NCBI GenBank assembly: GCA_002690925.1
Contig: NZGD01000007.1
Coordinates: forward strand, 1 to 49,364
Source of the DNA: Rhodopirellula sp.
GTDB lineage: Bacteria; Planctomycetota; Planctomycetia; Pirellulales; Pirellulaceae
DNA: 49,364 nucleotides
Reading direction: 5' to 3'
Shown: in pieces, positions 7,513 through 15,846 of the stretch
How positions within the stretch are numbered: the stretch's first letter is position 1
Layout of the letters: the number at the start of each line of letters is the position of its first letter
The notes under the pieces: model-generated
Databases searched by the model: none
Seen by the model: only the letters and a program-made list of their open reading frames with translations
Told to the model about the DNA's origin: nothing
Made by a program: the position numbers and the translations under genes

Positions 7513-8958
7513 TCAGACCATCCTCATGCGTTTCCAACGCCCCTGCAGAAAGCGGGCAGTCATGAAGGTTCCGAGCAACCAGATCCACAACGTAAGCATC
7601 CACCACCACCAAGAGAGAATCTGCTGCTGGGCTTCCAACAAACCCAGAGATTCCGCACTGACTTGCGGTTCCAACGTAAAACCAACCAACAGAGTCAGCG
7701 AGGAGGCGAGCAAACCACTGAACAAGACAAACCAAGTATCCCCAGCGCCGCGTAGCGCCCCGGCAAGTATCAACTGCACCGCATCCAGAAGAACGTAAAC
7801 GGCAACAAAGCTGAGAAGAGTTTTGGCAATTTGAATGGCAGCGTTCGAATCCTCGGAGTTATCGCTCAACTGATAGAGCGACATCATGGTGTCTGGAATT
7901 GCAAGGTAGGCAATCAACCAGATCAAGCTGTAGGCACACCCGATCAACAATCCGGCGTAAACGCTTTTTACGGCTCTCTGCGGTCCGCTCTCGAGGAGAT
8001 GTCGCCCTACCAGCACAGAGGCCGCAATCGACACACCGACCAGCGGAATAAAAGCCACCATATTGAAATTGATAGCCATGGTCGTTGCTCTTAAGGGCAC
8101 ATCACCAATACTGCCGATTCTAAGGACCATCACCGTGAACCCTGCTGACTCAGTGAAATACATGAGTCCGGTGGGAAAGCCAAAGAACAGCAGCTTCCTT
8201 CCAAGTTTCAGATCGACGCCGAAACCGCCTCGAATGTGATACAGACTCTCGTATCTAGGCTTCAGCAACAGGGCACCATAACAGATGGCCTTTGTCCAGA
8301 ACGCGATCACACTACCGATTGCTGCACCTGTAATCCCAAGCGGTGGGATCGGTCCTAGTCCAAAAATCAGGATCACATTTAGAAGCAGGTTCACCACTCC
8401 CGATGCCAATGACACCCACATAATGACTTGTGTCCGCTCAGTTCCACTGAAGAAACCACTGAGAGCTGATTCGAGCACCAAGCCTACAGCTCCGATCATC
8501 AGCAACCGCAGGTAGGTCGCTTCAAGTTCCAACAAGTGGTCAGGTTGGCCCGTCGTCTCAAACAATGTGCGTGCGACCAAGGCAATCACCACGAATGCAG
8601 GGGTCGTCAGCAACGAAAACCAGACCGATTGCCAAAGAAATCGTCCAATACGTTCCTGTTCATTTGCCCCGACATATTGACTGACAATGGCCCCCGTCAT
8701 GGAAGCGATTCCGACGGGTAGGCAAACAAAAACCCAAAAGAAGTTTCCACCTGCCATCGATGCACTCATCGACTCACCGTCGTACCAGAGCAACAGTGTT
8801 CGATCGGCGAAGAGGACGAGCGAGAATGTTCCCGCACTGACCATCAAAGGAAGAGCAACTCTCCAAACTTCCAGCACACATCGCAGAAACGATTCATCAG
8901 CTGATGAATTACCACACCGTTCTGGATCGCCTGACACCGACGATTGTTTCCCGCTCAT
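7513..8958 (-). CDS. MATE-family efflux transporter
   Basis: A 481-residue multidrug and toxic compound extrusion family protein, an antiporter of the inner membrane driven by Na+ or H+. It shows about twelve hydrophobic segments in two similar halves. Family-like stretches include VALPLMVSAGTFSLVLFADR in the first helix region, SMTGAIVSQYVGAN in the second to third helix, and AAIGSVIAFW in the first half. Length is normal for the family (about 450-490). Its ATG overlaps the stop of the upstream rhomboid gene by four bases (ATGA), so the two are translationally coupled. The substrate cannot be predicted. No terminator was seen behind it on the minus strand. Confidence 0.9.
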   Translation of the reverse strand: MSGKQSSVSGDPERCGNSSADESFLRCVLEVWRVALPLMVSAGTFSLVLFADRTLLLWYDGESMSASMAGGNFFWVFVCLPVGIASMTGAIVSQYVGANEQERIGRFLWQSVWFSLLTTPAFVVIALVARTLFETTGQPDHLLELEATYLRLLMIGAVGLVLESALSGFFSGTERTQVIMWVSLASGVVNLLLNVILIFGLGPIPPLGITGAAIGSVIAFWTKAICYGALLLKPRYESLYHIRGGFGVDLKLGRKLLFFGFPTGLMYFTESAGFTVMVLRIGSIGDVPLRATTMAINFNMVAFIPLVGVSIAASVLVGRHLLESGPQRAVKSVYAGLLIGCAYSLIWLIAYLAIPDTMMSLYQLSDNSEDSNAAIQIAKTLLSFVAVYVLLDAVQLILAGALRGAGDTWFVLFSGLLASSLTLLVGFTLEPQVSAESLGLLEAQQQILSWWWWMLTLWIWLLGTFMTARFLQGRWKRMRMV

Positions 8959-9992
8959 CCGAGCTTTAGCTTTCCCGCAAAACCAAACCCGACACCGGCA
9001 AGCAAGCCACCAATGTGTGCTCCATTGGCTACGTCACCGATCAGTGGTGTGATGCAAATGATCAACCAACCCAACATTAAGATAACATTGGTTTGAACAA
9101 GATGAATCGGATAGCCCGGGTCAACTTTGGGTCGTATCCAGAGAAAACCAAACAGCCCATAAACAGCTCCTGAAGCACCAATGGCAAACGGTGTCCCACT
9201 CATGGTCTGGGCGAGAAAATCAAGCGGCGTTCCTTGAAAGATCGATTGCAGCGCAGCGGTGTCAGGCAACATCACCTGGAGTAGCATTCCCGATACTTGG
9301 GTCGTCACAAGCACCAAAGCGAAAAACAATGACCCTTGCAATTTTTCGATGACGGACCCCAAGAAGTAAATCCACACCATATTGAACAATAAATGAAATT
9401 CATCTCCATGCAAAAACATCGGGGTCACAAATCGCCAAAGCTGCCCGGTTTCCACCGAAGCAAATGGATCATCTCCGGATTTGTCGAATTCTTTTCTGTC
9501 AACAAACGACAACGCGTTATAGACCTGTTCTTCCAGCGTCACTTTCCCGGGAACTCTTGATCTACGCGGTTGCCCGAAGTGAGTCGTGAGGCTGACGATG
9601 ACTGAAAGAATGATGACAGCAATCGTTACTGGATACCCGGATTGTTTCAGCGGCGCATGAATTGGCTCACCCAATGTCGACTTACGAACGTTCGCAATTC
9701 GATCATTTTCCGCTGCACGTTTCTGCTGGGCAAGTTCCGCCGCAATCTGTTCCTGGCGAATGTGGGTGGCCTCTCGTCTGACCTGATAACGTGAACCTTC
9801 AGGATCTGAACGAAAATCAGCAAGCGCCTCTTTGGACTCAGCAATTTGCCGTTCGTCGCGAACCCAGATTTCCCAGCCAGCTTCGGGGGAATCACTCTCA
9901 GGATCGCAGCTTGCATCAATCGACTGAGTGACGAGGTAGTCGCAAAATCTTTGAGCCAATTCCGAGTTTTCCAGTGTGCCAATTCGCCGCAT
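8955..9992 (-). CDS. Rhomboid intramembrane serine protease (GlpG-like)
   Basis: A 345-residue rhomboid protease that cleaves membrane proteins within the bilayer. A cytosolic N-terminal domain like that of GlpG (about 1-62, start MRRIGTLENSELAQRFCDYL) is followed by a charged helical linker and a six-helix rhomboid core. The catalytic Ser274 lies in GASGAVYGLFGF and His326 in NGAHIGGLLAG; His200 and Asn204 in HLLFNMVW match the oxyanion pair. The ATG at 9992 has GCGGAA upstream and begins exactly at the GlpG-like domain, so it is preferred over the TTG at 10046. It overlaps the MATE gene by four bases. The coupling with an efflux transporter is unusual and its meaning is open. Confidence 0.92.
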   Translation of the reverse strand: MRRIGTLENSELAQRFCDYLVTQSIDASCDPESDSPEAGWEIWVRDERQIAESKEALADFRSDPEGSRYQVRREATHIRQEQIAAELAQQKRAAENDRIANVRKSTLGEPIHAPLKQSGYPVTIAVIILSVIVSLTTHFGQPRRSRVPGKVTLEEQVYNALSFVDRKEFDKSGDDPFASVETGQLWRFVTPMFLHGDEFHLLFNMVWIYFLGSVIEKLQGSLFFALVLVTTQVSGMLLQVMLPDTAALQSIFQGTPLDFLAQTMSGTPFAIGASGAVYGLFGFLWIRPKVDPGYPIHLVQTNVILMLGWLIICITPLIGDVANGAHIGGLLAGVGFGFAGKLKLG

Positions 9993-10330
9993 CGTAATGT
10001 TTCCGCCCTGAAATTCACTTGAAAGCGACCGTTGACCCGGGTTCAATCGCTATTTAACTGGGGTTATCCCGTGGCATTGTTACGTCTCGGATGGGAAGCC
10101 TCCAAGCCGACCATCCCACAAAGTTAAAGGAAAGATCGGAAAATAGGGTTTGATTCGGGTTTTTAGCGGCAAATTCCTTGCCGTATGCGTTTCTTAATCC
10201 CACATGAGACTTGCCGGATCGTTGGTCTGGTTAATAATATGGTAGCCTAGGGGGCTAGATTTCCGAGACCAGCACCCCCCACAATTTCAAATCGACCAAT
10301 TCTCGTCCATGACGAAGGGTAATACACAAG
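9993..10330. other. Divergent promoter region rhomboid / Fe-S carrier
   Basis: A 338-base divergent spacer. It holds a small inverted repeat at 10167-10183 (CGGCAA, loop ATTCC, TTGCCG) and the sigma-70-like promoter described separately. AAGGG about 14 bases before 10331 may serve as the ribosome-binding site of the Fe-S carrier gene. No gene was recognised. Confidence 0.45.
10211..10240 (+). promoter_or_regulatory. Candidate sigma-70-type promoter of Fe-S carrier gene
   Basis: TTGCCG (10211-10216) and TAATAT (10235-10240) are separated by 18 bases and resemble -35 and -10 elements. Transcription would start near 10247, giving a leader of about 85 bases before the start codon at 10331. This is a visual match only. 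Confidence 0.4.
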
Positions 10331-10663
10331 ATGGCAGTCAAACTGAGCGAACGAGCAGCGGAAGAGGTCAAGAGGTTCCAGACAGAGCACAATTTCGGCG
10401 ACGACATGGTACTCCGAATTGGCATCGCTGCAGGTGGCTGCAGCGGCTTCAGCTATACCTTGAACTTCGATGACAGCTTTGATGACAAAGCAGACACCAA
10501 ATATGAGTGCCACGGTGTTGCCGTTGTTGTCGACAAGAAAAGCGCTTTGTATCTCGATGGAACCACTGTCGACTGGTACGAAAGTCTGGAAAAGCAAGGC
10601 TTCACATTCGAGAATCCAAATGCCGTGAAGAGTTGCGGCTGCGGTAGCTCGTTCCAAGCATAA
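10331..10663 (+). CDS. A-type Fe-S cluster carrier (IscA/ErpA/HesB family)
   Basis: A 110-residue A-type carrier that accepts Fe-S clusters from a scaffold and delivers them to apoproteins in the cytoplasm. The three conserved cysteines are present: Cys37 in [10 protein letters not shown], and Cys102 and Cys104 in the C-terminal KSCGCGSSF motif. Length and motif spacing are standard. It is monocistronic, with a candidate promoter about 90 bases upstream and a very clear terminator 80 bases downstream. No isc, suf or nif gene lies beside it, so whether it works with SUF or ISC cannot be told; ErpA-like and SufA-like members are hard to separate by eye. Confidence 0.93.
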   Translation: MAVKLSERAAEEVKRFQTEHNFGDDMVLRIGIAAGGCSGFSYTLNFDDSFDDKADTKYECHGVAVVVDKKSALYLDGTTVDWYESLEKQGFTFENPNAVKSCGCGSSFQA

Positions 10664-10741
10664 TTACGAGTTATGGTGAGCTTCGCTCAGACGGCCGTGT
10701 CAACAGACCGTGCTGCTGCGCGATTAACTGAATCAAATCGG

Positions 10742-10776
10742 GGCAGAGTTGTACTTTGGCAACTCTGCCTTTTTTT
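10742..10776 (+). terminator. Rho-independent terminator of Fe-S carrier gene
   Basis: A perfect 10-base-pair stem, GGCAGAGTTG (10742-10751) with CAACTCTGCC (10760-10769), loop TACTTTGG, followed by seven T residues. It ends the Fe-S carrier transcript. An open frame of the next gene could begin inside it, which argues that the sulfatase really starts further downstream at 10854. Confidence 0.93.
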
Positions 10777-10853
10777 GTGTCGGCGTTTGGATTCTGGTTA
10801 CATTGGCGTCCTGCGGACACTTCCATCGTATCCTCCAGCAATCCTGCCACACC

Positions 10854-12320
10854 ATGAATCGCCTCGCCTTGGCCATCACCTGCCTGTTGTTCATCTTCAC
10901 AGAGTCCCTGTCGGCAAAGCAACCCAATGTGTTGCTACTGCTGGTCGATGACCTGAAGCCCTCCTTTGGAGCCTACGGTGAATCCTGGGTGCACTCGCCC
11001 AATCTTGACCGGCTTGCGGCGGCAGGCACCAGATTCGACTCAGCCTACTGCAATCAGGCAGTATGTGCCCCTTCACGAAATAATCTTTTAGCTGGCTCCC
11101 GCTCCACATCGACGGGCGTCTACAGCCTCGGTTATCACATCCGTCGCGCGATCCCTGATGTTGTCACTCTTCCGCAACATTTCAAGAACCACGGTTACCA
11201 TTCAGCTGGAATAGGCAAGGTATTCCACATCGGCCATGGCAACATCAATGACAAATTGTCGTGGAGTGTTCCATTCCAACCTGACAAGGTCATCGACTAC
11301 GTGCTCGACGAGAGCACCGGTGGTGAACTGACGCGTGAAGAGGCTTACTTTAGCAATCAAAAACTCGGCCAGATCAAATCACTTCCACGTGGTGCTGCAT
11401 GGGAGAAAGCAGATGTGAATGATGAAGCTTATGCAGACGGTCGCATCGCCGTGGAAGGAATCAAACGCTTACAAGCTTATCACAATTCAGGATCCCCCTT
11501 CTTTTTGGCACTCGGGTTCACCAAACCACACCTGCCATTCTGTGCTCCGACTAAATACTGGGATCTCTACGACCGCTCAAAGCTACCAACAGCCACCTAC
11601 ACCCAACCGCCTGAAGATGCGCCCAAGTATGCAGGAAAAACACTCGGCGAGCTGAATCAGTACAAACCGGTTCCTCAGGAAGGACCACTGTCAGAAGACA
11701 TGACTCGGACTTTGATACACGGATACTACGCATCCCTCAGTTATATGGATGCGCAGATCGGACGTGTGCTGGACGAACTGCAAAGACTGCAATTGCAAGA
11801 CGACACTATCATCGTGCTGTGGGGCGATCATGGTTATCACTTGGGCGATCATGGCACATGGACCAAGCACACCAACTACGAACAAGCCAATCGCATACCG
11901 TTGGTTATCGTTGCACCAGGGACAACACGGGCGGGAACCTCGAATCAGTCCCCAGTCGAAACAGTTGACATCTACCCAACCCTTTGCGAACTAGCAGGAC
12001 TGCCATTGAATGAGGCACCTCAGCCGATTGACGGCGAGAGCCTGGTCCCAATTCTCAATGGGACAGCCGACGCAGTTTCTGACCACGCTTACCACTGTTT
12101 TCCAAAGGGTGGAAAAATGGGGCGAGCCATTCGGACCAAACGTTATCGGATGGTTGAATGGAAACCAATGAGATCATCTGCACCGACGGAATATGAACTG
12201 TACGATTACAAGACTGATCCGCTCGAAAAAACCAACCTCGCTGCCAAAAAACCAAAAATCCTCGAGAACATGAAGAAGATCCTCGCGCAGCACCCGCCGG
12301 CCATGAAGCCACGCAGATAG
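10854..12320 (+). CDS. Secreted sulfatase, iduronate-2-sulfatase type
   Basis: A 488-residue type I sulfatase that removes sulfate esters, probably from a sulfated polysaccharide. A signal peptide (about 1-21, LALAITCLLFIFTESLSA) directs export. The metal-site aspartates are in LLLVDDLKP (Asp32, Asp33), and the formylglycine signature is C71-A-P-S-R, where Cys71 must be oxidised by a maturation enzyme not encoded here. The order VDDLKPSFGAYG, CNQAVCAPSRNNLL, and the late LWGDHGYHLGDHG matches the iduronate-2-sulfatase-like group common in planctomycetes. The ATG at 10854 begins the signal peptide; the longer frame would start inside the upstream terminator. Exact substrate unknown. Confidence 0.9.
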   Translation: MNRLALAITCLLFIFTESLSAKQPNVLLLLVDDLKPSFGAYGESWVHSPNLDRLAAAGTRFDSAYCNQAVCAPSRNNLLAGSRSTSTGVYSLGYHIRRAIPDVVTLPQHFKNHGYHSAGIGKVFHIGHGNINDKLSWSVPFQPDKVIDYVLDESTGGELTREEAYFSNQKLGQIKSLPRGAAWEKADVNDEAYADGRIAVEGIKRLQAYHNSGSPFFLALGFTKPHLPFCAPTKYWDLYDRSKLPTATYTQPPEDAPKYAGKTLGELNQYKPVPQEGPLSEDMTRTLIHGYYASLSYMDAQIGRVLDELQRLQLQDDTIIVLWGDHGYHLGDHGTWTKHTNYEQANRIPLVIVAPGTTRAGTSNQSPVETVDIYPTLCELAGLPLNEAPQPIDGESLVPILNGTADAVSDHAYHCFPKGGKMGRAIRTKRYRMVEWKPMRSSAPTEYELYDYKTDPLEKTNLAAKKPKILENMKKILAQHPPAMKPRR

Positions 12321-12474
12321 CCTCAGTTACCGACAACCTCAAATTCCGTTTGCCTCAGTATTCAGGGACTTGCAGCATTCACCACTGTGCAAAAAGAGTG
12401 TGCAAAAAGTTACAGGACTGAAATCAAACTCGGAACGCAGCAGCAACAGAATGATTCCACTGAGCAACCTCAGT

Positions 12475-12960
12475 TCAGACCATCAATTCATTGTCAAACC
12501 AGAGCTCGCGTGTTGCAAACTCGACGCTATTGCCCGCAGGGTCACGACAATAGATCGAGTGACCTCCCGTCGGCCATTCGATTTCAGCCTCAATTGCAAT
12601 CCTCTGATTCTTAAGGCGTTCACGAACTGAATCTATTTGCCGCGGTAAAATTTCAAAAGCAAAGTGTGAGGGTCCGGCACTGCCGTGACGGGGAATCATC
12701 TGGTCACCAATAAGGACGGTCCCTCTCTCTGTGTCACGCGGATCAAAAACAAGGAACATGCCTTGACCAACGCGAAAAAAAACGTGCCTTCCTGGCTCAA
12801 CAGAAACTACCGAGAGCCCGACAACCTGTTCATAAAATACACGAGCCTCTGACAAGCATTCACAATAAACCACTGTTTCCAGGATGCCCTGAGGTTTCGC
12901 CCCCAGGGCTTCGTCAGCCCCCTCCATGCCAGTCATTGCATCGCTTTCCCGCTCAACCAT
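12475..12960 (-). CDS. VOC/glyoxalase-superfamily protein
   Basis: A 161-residue single-domain vicinal oxygen chelate protein. The two beta-alpha-beta-beta-beta halves are recognisable: ILETVVYCECLSEARVFYEQ with VFFRVGQGMFLVFD, and SHFAFEILPRQIDSVRERL with GGHSIYCRDPAGNSVEFAT. His in SHFAFEI and Glu in NSVEFAT are in the usual metal-ligand positions. The first half appears to have Glu-Thr-Val where a His or Gln ligand often sits. The family includes glyoxalase I, dioxygenases and antibiotic-resistance proteins; the reaction is not predictable. The ATG at 12960 replaces a TTG two codons upstream. It is a stand-alone gene, convergent with the sulfatase. Confidence 0.8.
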   Translation of the reverse strand: MVERESDAMTGMEGADEALGAKPQGILETVVYCECLSEARVFYEQVVGLSVVSVEPGRHVFFRVGQGMFLVFDPRDTERGTVLIGDQMIPRHGSAGPSHFAFEILPRQIDSVRERLKNQRIAIEAEIEWPTGGHSIYCRDPAGNSVEFATRELWFDNELMV

Positions 12961-13083
12961 GATCAATCACTTTCACTTTCACTGACAGTCAGCCAACATC
13001 AAACCTCAGCAGAACACGACACTCACGACGCTTTCCGCGCACAAAACCTCGATCACTCAGGATAACCTTAGAATTTTAATGTC

Positions 13084-13111
13084 AAATGCCCGTTAACAAA
13101 TGCCCGTTAAC
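13084..13111. repeat. Two tandem copies of a 14-base unit
   Basis: AAATGCCCGTTAAC occurs twice head to tail at 13084-13097 and 13098-13111. It lies about 100 bases upstream of the SASA esterase gene. It may be a replication slip or a duplicated regulator site; each unit contains the palindrome GTTAAC. Confidence 0.6.
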
Positions 13112-13212
13112 AAGCGACTTGTGTCACATGCCTCGCTCGACGGTTCGATCCACGACGACCTGTTCTATTTACTGACCTCGTTACCGTTTCACTTTGTCAA
13201 ACCGAGTCTCTC

Positions 13213-14427
13213 ATGCCTCTGTACCAAATGCGTGTCGTTTTCGCTGCGACCCTATTGCTGTTTCCTTTATTCGGCACCACCCCATCAGCATCAGGCAAGG
13301 GGCCAATCAGGGTTTTCATCCTGGCAGGTCAGTCCAACATGGAAGGACACGCAAAAATCGAAACGTTTGATTACCTTGCTGATTATCCACAGACTGCTCC
13401 ACTCCTCCAGAAAATGCGCGATAAATCAGGAGAACCCCACAAGTGCGACGGCGCATGGATTTCCTATTTCACAGGCACTGGTGACAACAATGGCGAGGGA
13501 TACGGGCGTTTGACTTCAGGTTATGGATCTCGCCGCAACCCTGCGGAAGATGGTGGCAAAATCGGGCCTGAGTTTACCTTTGGTATCACGATGGATGATG
13601 CCTTCGATGAGGATGTGCTGATCATCAAAACAGCATGGGGTGGTAAGTCGCTGTTCTATGACTACCGCCCGCCTAGTGCTGGTCCTTACCAACAATCTGA
13701 TACCGACAGGGAACGGGAACGCAATTCTCCTGAGAACGCTGGGCATTATTACAGATTGATGATCAAACACATCAAGTTTGTACTGTCCGATATTGGACGA
13801 ATTATCCCGGATTACAAATCAGACGAGGGGTACGAACTTGCTGGCTTTGTATGGTTCCAAGGATTCAATGACATGGTTAATCGCAATGCGTATCCCGAAA
13901 AAACAAACGGCAAATCCACCAATCGCTTCGAATCCTACACCCAAGACCTTGGGCACCTGATTCGCGACCTCCGAAAAGATCTCAATGTTCCCAAGCTTCC
14001 TGTAGTGATTGGAGTGATGGGTGTTGGGGGCAGAAATCCAAATGAAAAAAATGCGGAGTTTCGAAATGCCATGGCTGCCACTGCTGACATCCCTGATCTT
14101 CAAGGAACAGTGACACCGATTCAGACATCGGTATTCTGGGATGCAGCACTCGCTTCGATCGATGATAAGCGAGGAAAGGTTCGCCAGATGCGTTACTTAC
14201 TTCGCACGAAGAACAAGAATCATGCCAACAAAGATGGCAAGATGACTGCACAGCAACAAAAAGATTATGTGGCGCAATATGAGTCGGAATTGATCACGGC
14301 AGCAGAGCGTGCTCAATGGGAACGCGGGGCCTCCAATGCGGGATACCACTATCTTGGCTGTGCGAAGACCTTTGCCCTCATGGGGGAGGCGTTCGCGACT
14401 GCCATTCTCTCGAAGCGAAAAGATTAA
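13213..14427 (+). CDS. Secreted SASA-family carbohydrate esterase
   Basis: A 404-residue secreted esterase of the sialate O-acetylesterase-like (SASA, formerly DUF303; carbohydrate esterase family 6-like) SGNH type, likely removing acetyl groups from polysaccharides. A signal peptide covers about 1-28. The nucleophile Ser41 lies in ILAGQSNMEG, the Gly and Asn blocks are in IIKTAWGGKSL and WFQGFNDM, and the late His is in AGYHYLG. Length is within the family range. The start is an ATG followed directly by the signal sequence. It stands among sulfatases and other esterases, consistent with processing of an acetylated, sulfated glycan; sialic acid itself need not be the substrate. Confidence 0.85.
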   Translation: MPLYQMRVVFAATLLLFPLFGTTPSASGKGPIRVFILAGQSNMEGHAKIETFDYLADYPQTAPLLQKMRDKSGEPHKCDGAWISYFTGTGDNNGEGYGRLTSGYGSRRNPAEDGGKIGPEFTFGITMDDAFDEDVLIIKTAWGGKSLFYDYRPPSAGPYQQSDTDRERERNSPENAGHYYRLMIKHIKFVLSDIGRIIPDYKSDEGYELAGFVWFQGFNDMVNRNAYPEKTNGKSTNRFESYTQDLGHLIRDLRKDLNVPKLPVVIGVMGVGGRNPNEKNAEFRNAMAATADIPDLQGTVTPIQTSVFWDAALASIDDKRGKVRQMRYLLRTKNKNHANKDGKMTAQQQKDYVAQYESELITAAERAQWERGASNAGYHYLGCAKTFALMGEAFATAILSKRKD

Positions 14428-14509
14428 TTATACAGGGGAAGCTTGAGGCTACTTGCAGAGCATTCCTCGTACTCATGCCCAACTTGCGTGGATGGCCTTA
14501 GTCGCAACC

Positions 14510-15667
14510 TCAAGGCGAGTCTGATTGAAGTTTGGAGTCAAAGAACCGAATCGATTTTTCAATCAATTCCTCCCGGCTATCCTTGGAACCGCCAAATCCA
14601 TGATCTCCACCAACCACTTTGTACAACGTGGTGTCCACGCCTGATGCCTGCAGGGCTGCATGCAGTATTTCGCTCTGGTTAAACGGTACCAACTGATCCT
14701 TGTCACCGTGAAGATGCAGGAAGGGAGGATCCCCTGCACTTGCATACTTTGCCGGGTTGGCACGCTGAACCTTTTGCGGGTTTTTCTGAATCGCAGCACC
14801 GATAAAACGAGACTCGGGCGAATCAGCAGCATCATGATTGATCCTGCTGGGGAAGTCATTCATGCGAAGAAAATCACTCGGTCCAAACCAGTTACACACA
14901 GCCTGAACACTGGATGAAGATTTTCGAGTCACTGGATGGGTATCAAACTGATCCACATCATTGGTGGTTCCCAGCAAGGACACCAAGTGACCGCCAGCAG
15001 ACGAACCCCAGACACCAAATCGTCCTGGATCAAGGTTGTACTTGCCTGCATTCAACCTTAAGAAACTCACCGCTGCCTTGCAGTCTTCGATCGCTGCAGG
15101 GAAAACAGCCTCACCACTCAGACGATATTCAACCGATGCGACAGCGTAACCGCGCTGCAGTAGTTGAAAGACGCCGGGGCCCCCACCAGCCTTCGACCCA
15201 CTTTTCCACCCACCTCCATGAATCCAGATAATGAGAGCCGTTGGGTTTTCTGCTTGAGGTCGGTACAAGTCGAGCGGCAAGTCTCTACCGTGAATTGTTT
15301 CGTAAACGAGATCCTGATCGACAGTCGCACCCTTCGGCAAACGAACACGATCATTAATCGAACCACCCCTATTTCGGTGTCCGTTATTTTCAGAGCGACG
15401 GCTTTCACGAAAGCGATCGTCCTCCGTTCTGGAGAGCCGTCCGTCTCTGTCCTGATCGATCCGCTTGAATAGTCCAGCAGGGAAACGCTTTGGAAACTCA
15501 TCCCGACTCAGGAAGCCATCACTATTCGTATCCCATTGTTCAAAGGGGCTAGCCACCGGCTTTCCATTTTCAATTGACTGCGCGGAAGCACTTCCACACA
15601 CCCCAAACAGACAAAAAATGGATGCGATCACCGAAAATGGCCTCGAGCTTGAAGTCCTAGCAAGCAT
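14510..15667 (-). CDS. Secreted esterase with two EF-hands
   Basis: A 385-residue exported alpha/beta hydrolase with an N-terminal calcium-binding module. The signal peptide ends near residue 30 (CGSASAQ). Two EF-hand loops follow: DTNSDGFLSRDE (about 46-57) and DQDRDGRLSRTE (about 71-82). The hydrolase domain (about 110-380) has the oxyanion motif IHGGGWKSG, the nucleophile Ser223 in GSSAGGH, Asp324 in GDKDQLVPF, and His356 in GGDHGFGG, the pattern of BD-FAE/esterase-lipase family enzymes. The ATG at 15667 begins the signal peptide; the longer frame starts at TTG. Ca2+-dependent positioning or stability is inferred from the EF-hands. Acetylated or feruloylated glycans are plausible substrates. 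Confidence 0.85.
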   Translation of the reverse strand: MLARTSSSRPFSVIASIFCLFGVCGSASAQSIENGKPVASPFEQWDTNSDGFLSRDEFPKRFPAGLFKRIDQDRDGRLSRTEDDRFRESRRSENNGHRNRGGSINDRVRLPKGATVDQDLVYETIHGRDLPLDLYRPQAENPTALIIWIHGGGWKSGSKAGGGPGVFQLLQRGYAVASVEYRLSGEAVFPAAIEDCKAAVSFLRLNAGKYNLDPGRFGVWGSSAGGHLVSLLGTTNDVDQFDTHPVTRKSSSSVQAVCNWFGPSDFLRMNDFPSRINHDAADSPESRFIGAAIQKNPQKVQRANPAKYASAGDPPFLHLHGDKDQLVPFNQSEILHAALQASGVDTTLYKVVGGDHGFGGSKDSREELIEKSIRFFDSKLQSDSP

Positions 15668-15846
15668 CAATGTGTCTCCAAACAGGGCAAACAAATTTCA
15701 GCCCCAAAGTCTACCCGATCGAAGCACAAATCACAGGTACTTCCGCAGGCTCCAACAAGCTGCATTCCGTGCGCGGACAAATTCAAATTCAAGACTGGAG
15801 CGATTTGGTCCATAGGCCTCCCACAGAAATCATGGGGGACGGTGAA

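Noticed and set aside
13084..13111. Tandem 14-base copies considered as a CRISPR-like or attachment site
   Set aside because: Only two copies without spacers and no integrase or cas gene; most likely a simple duplication.
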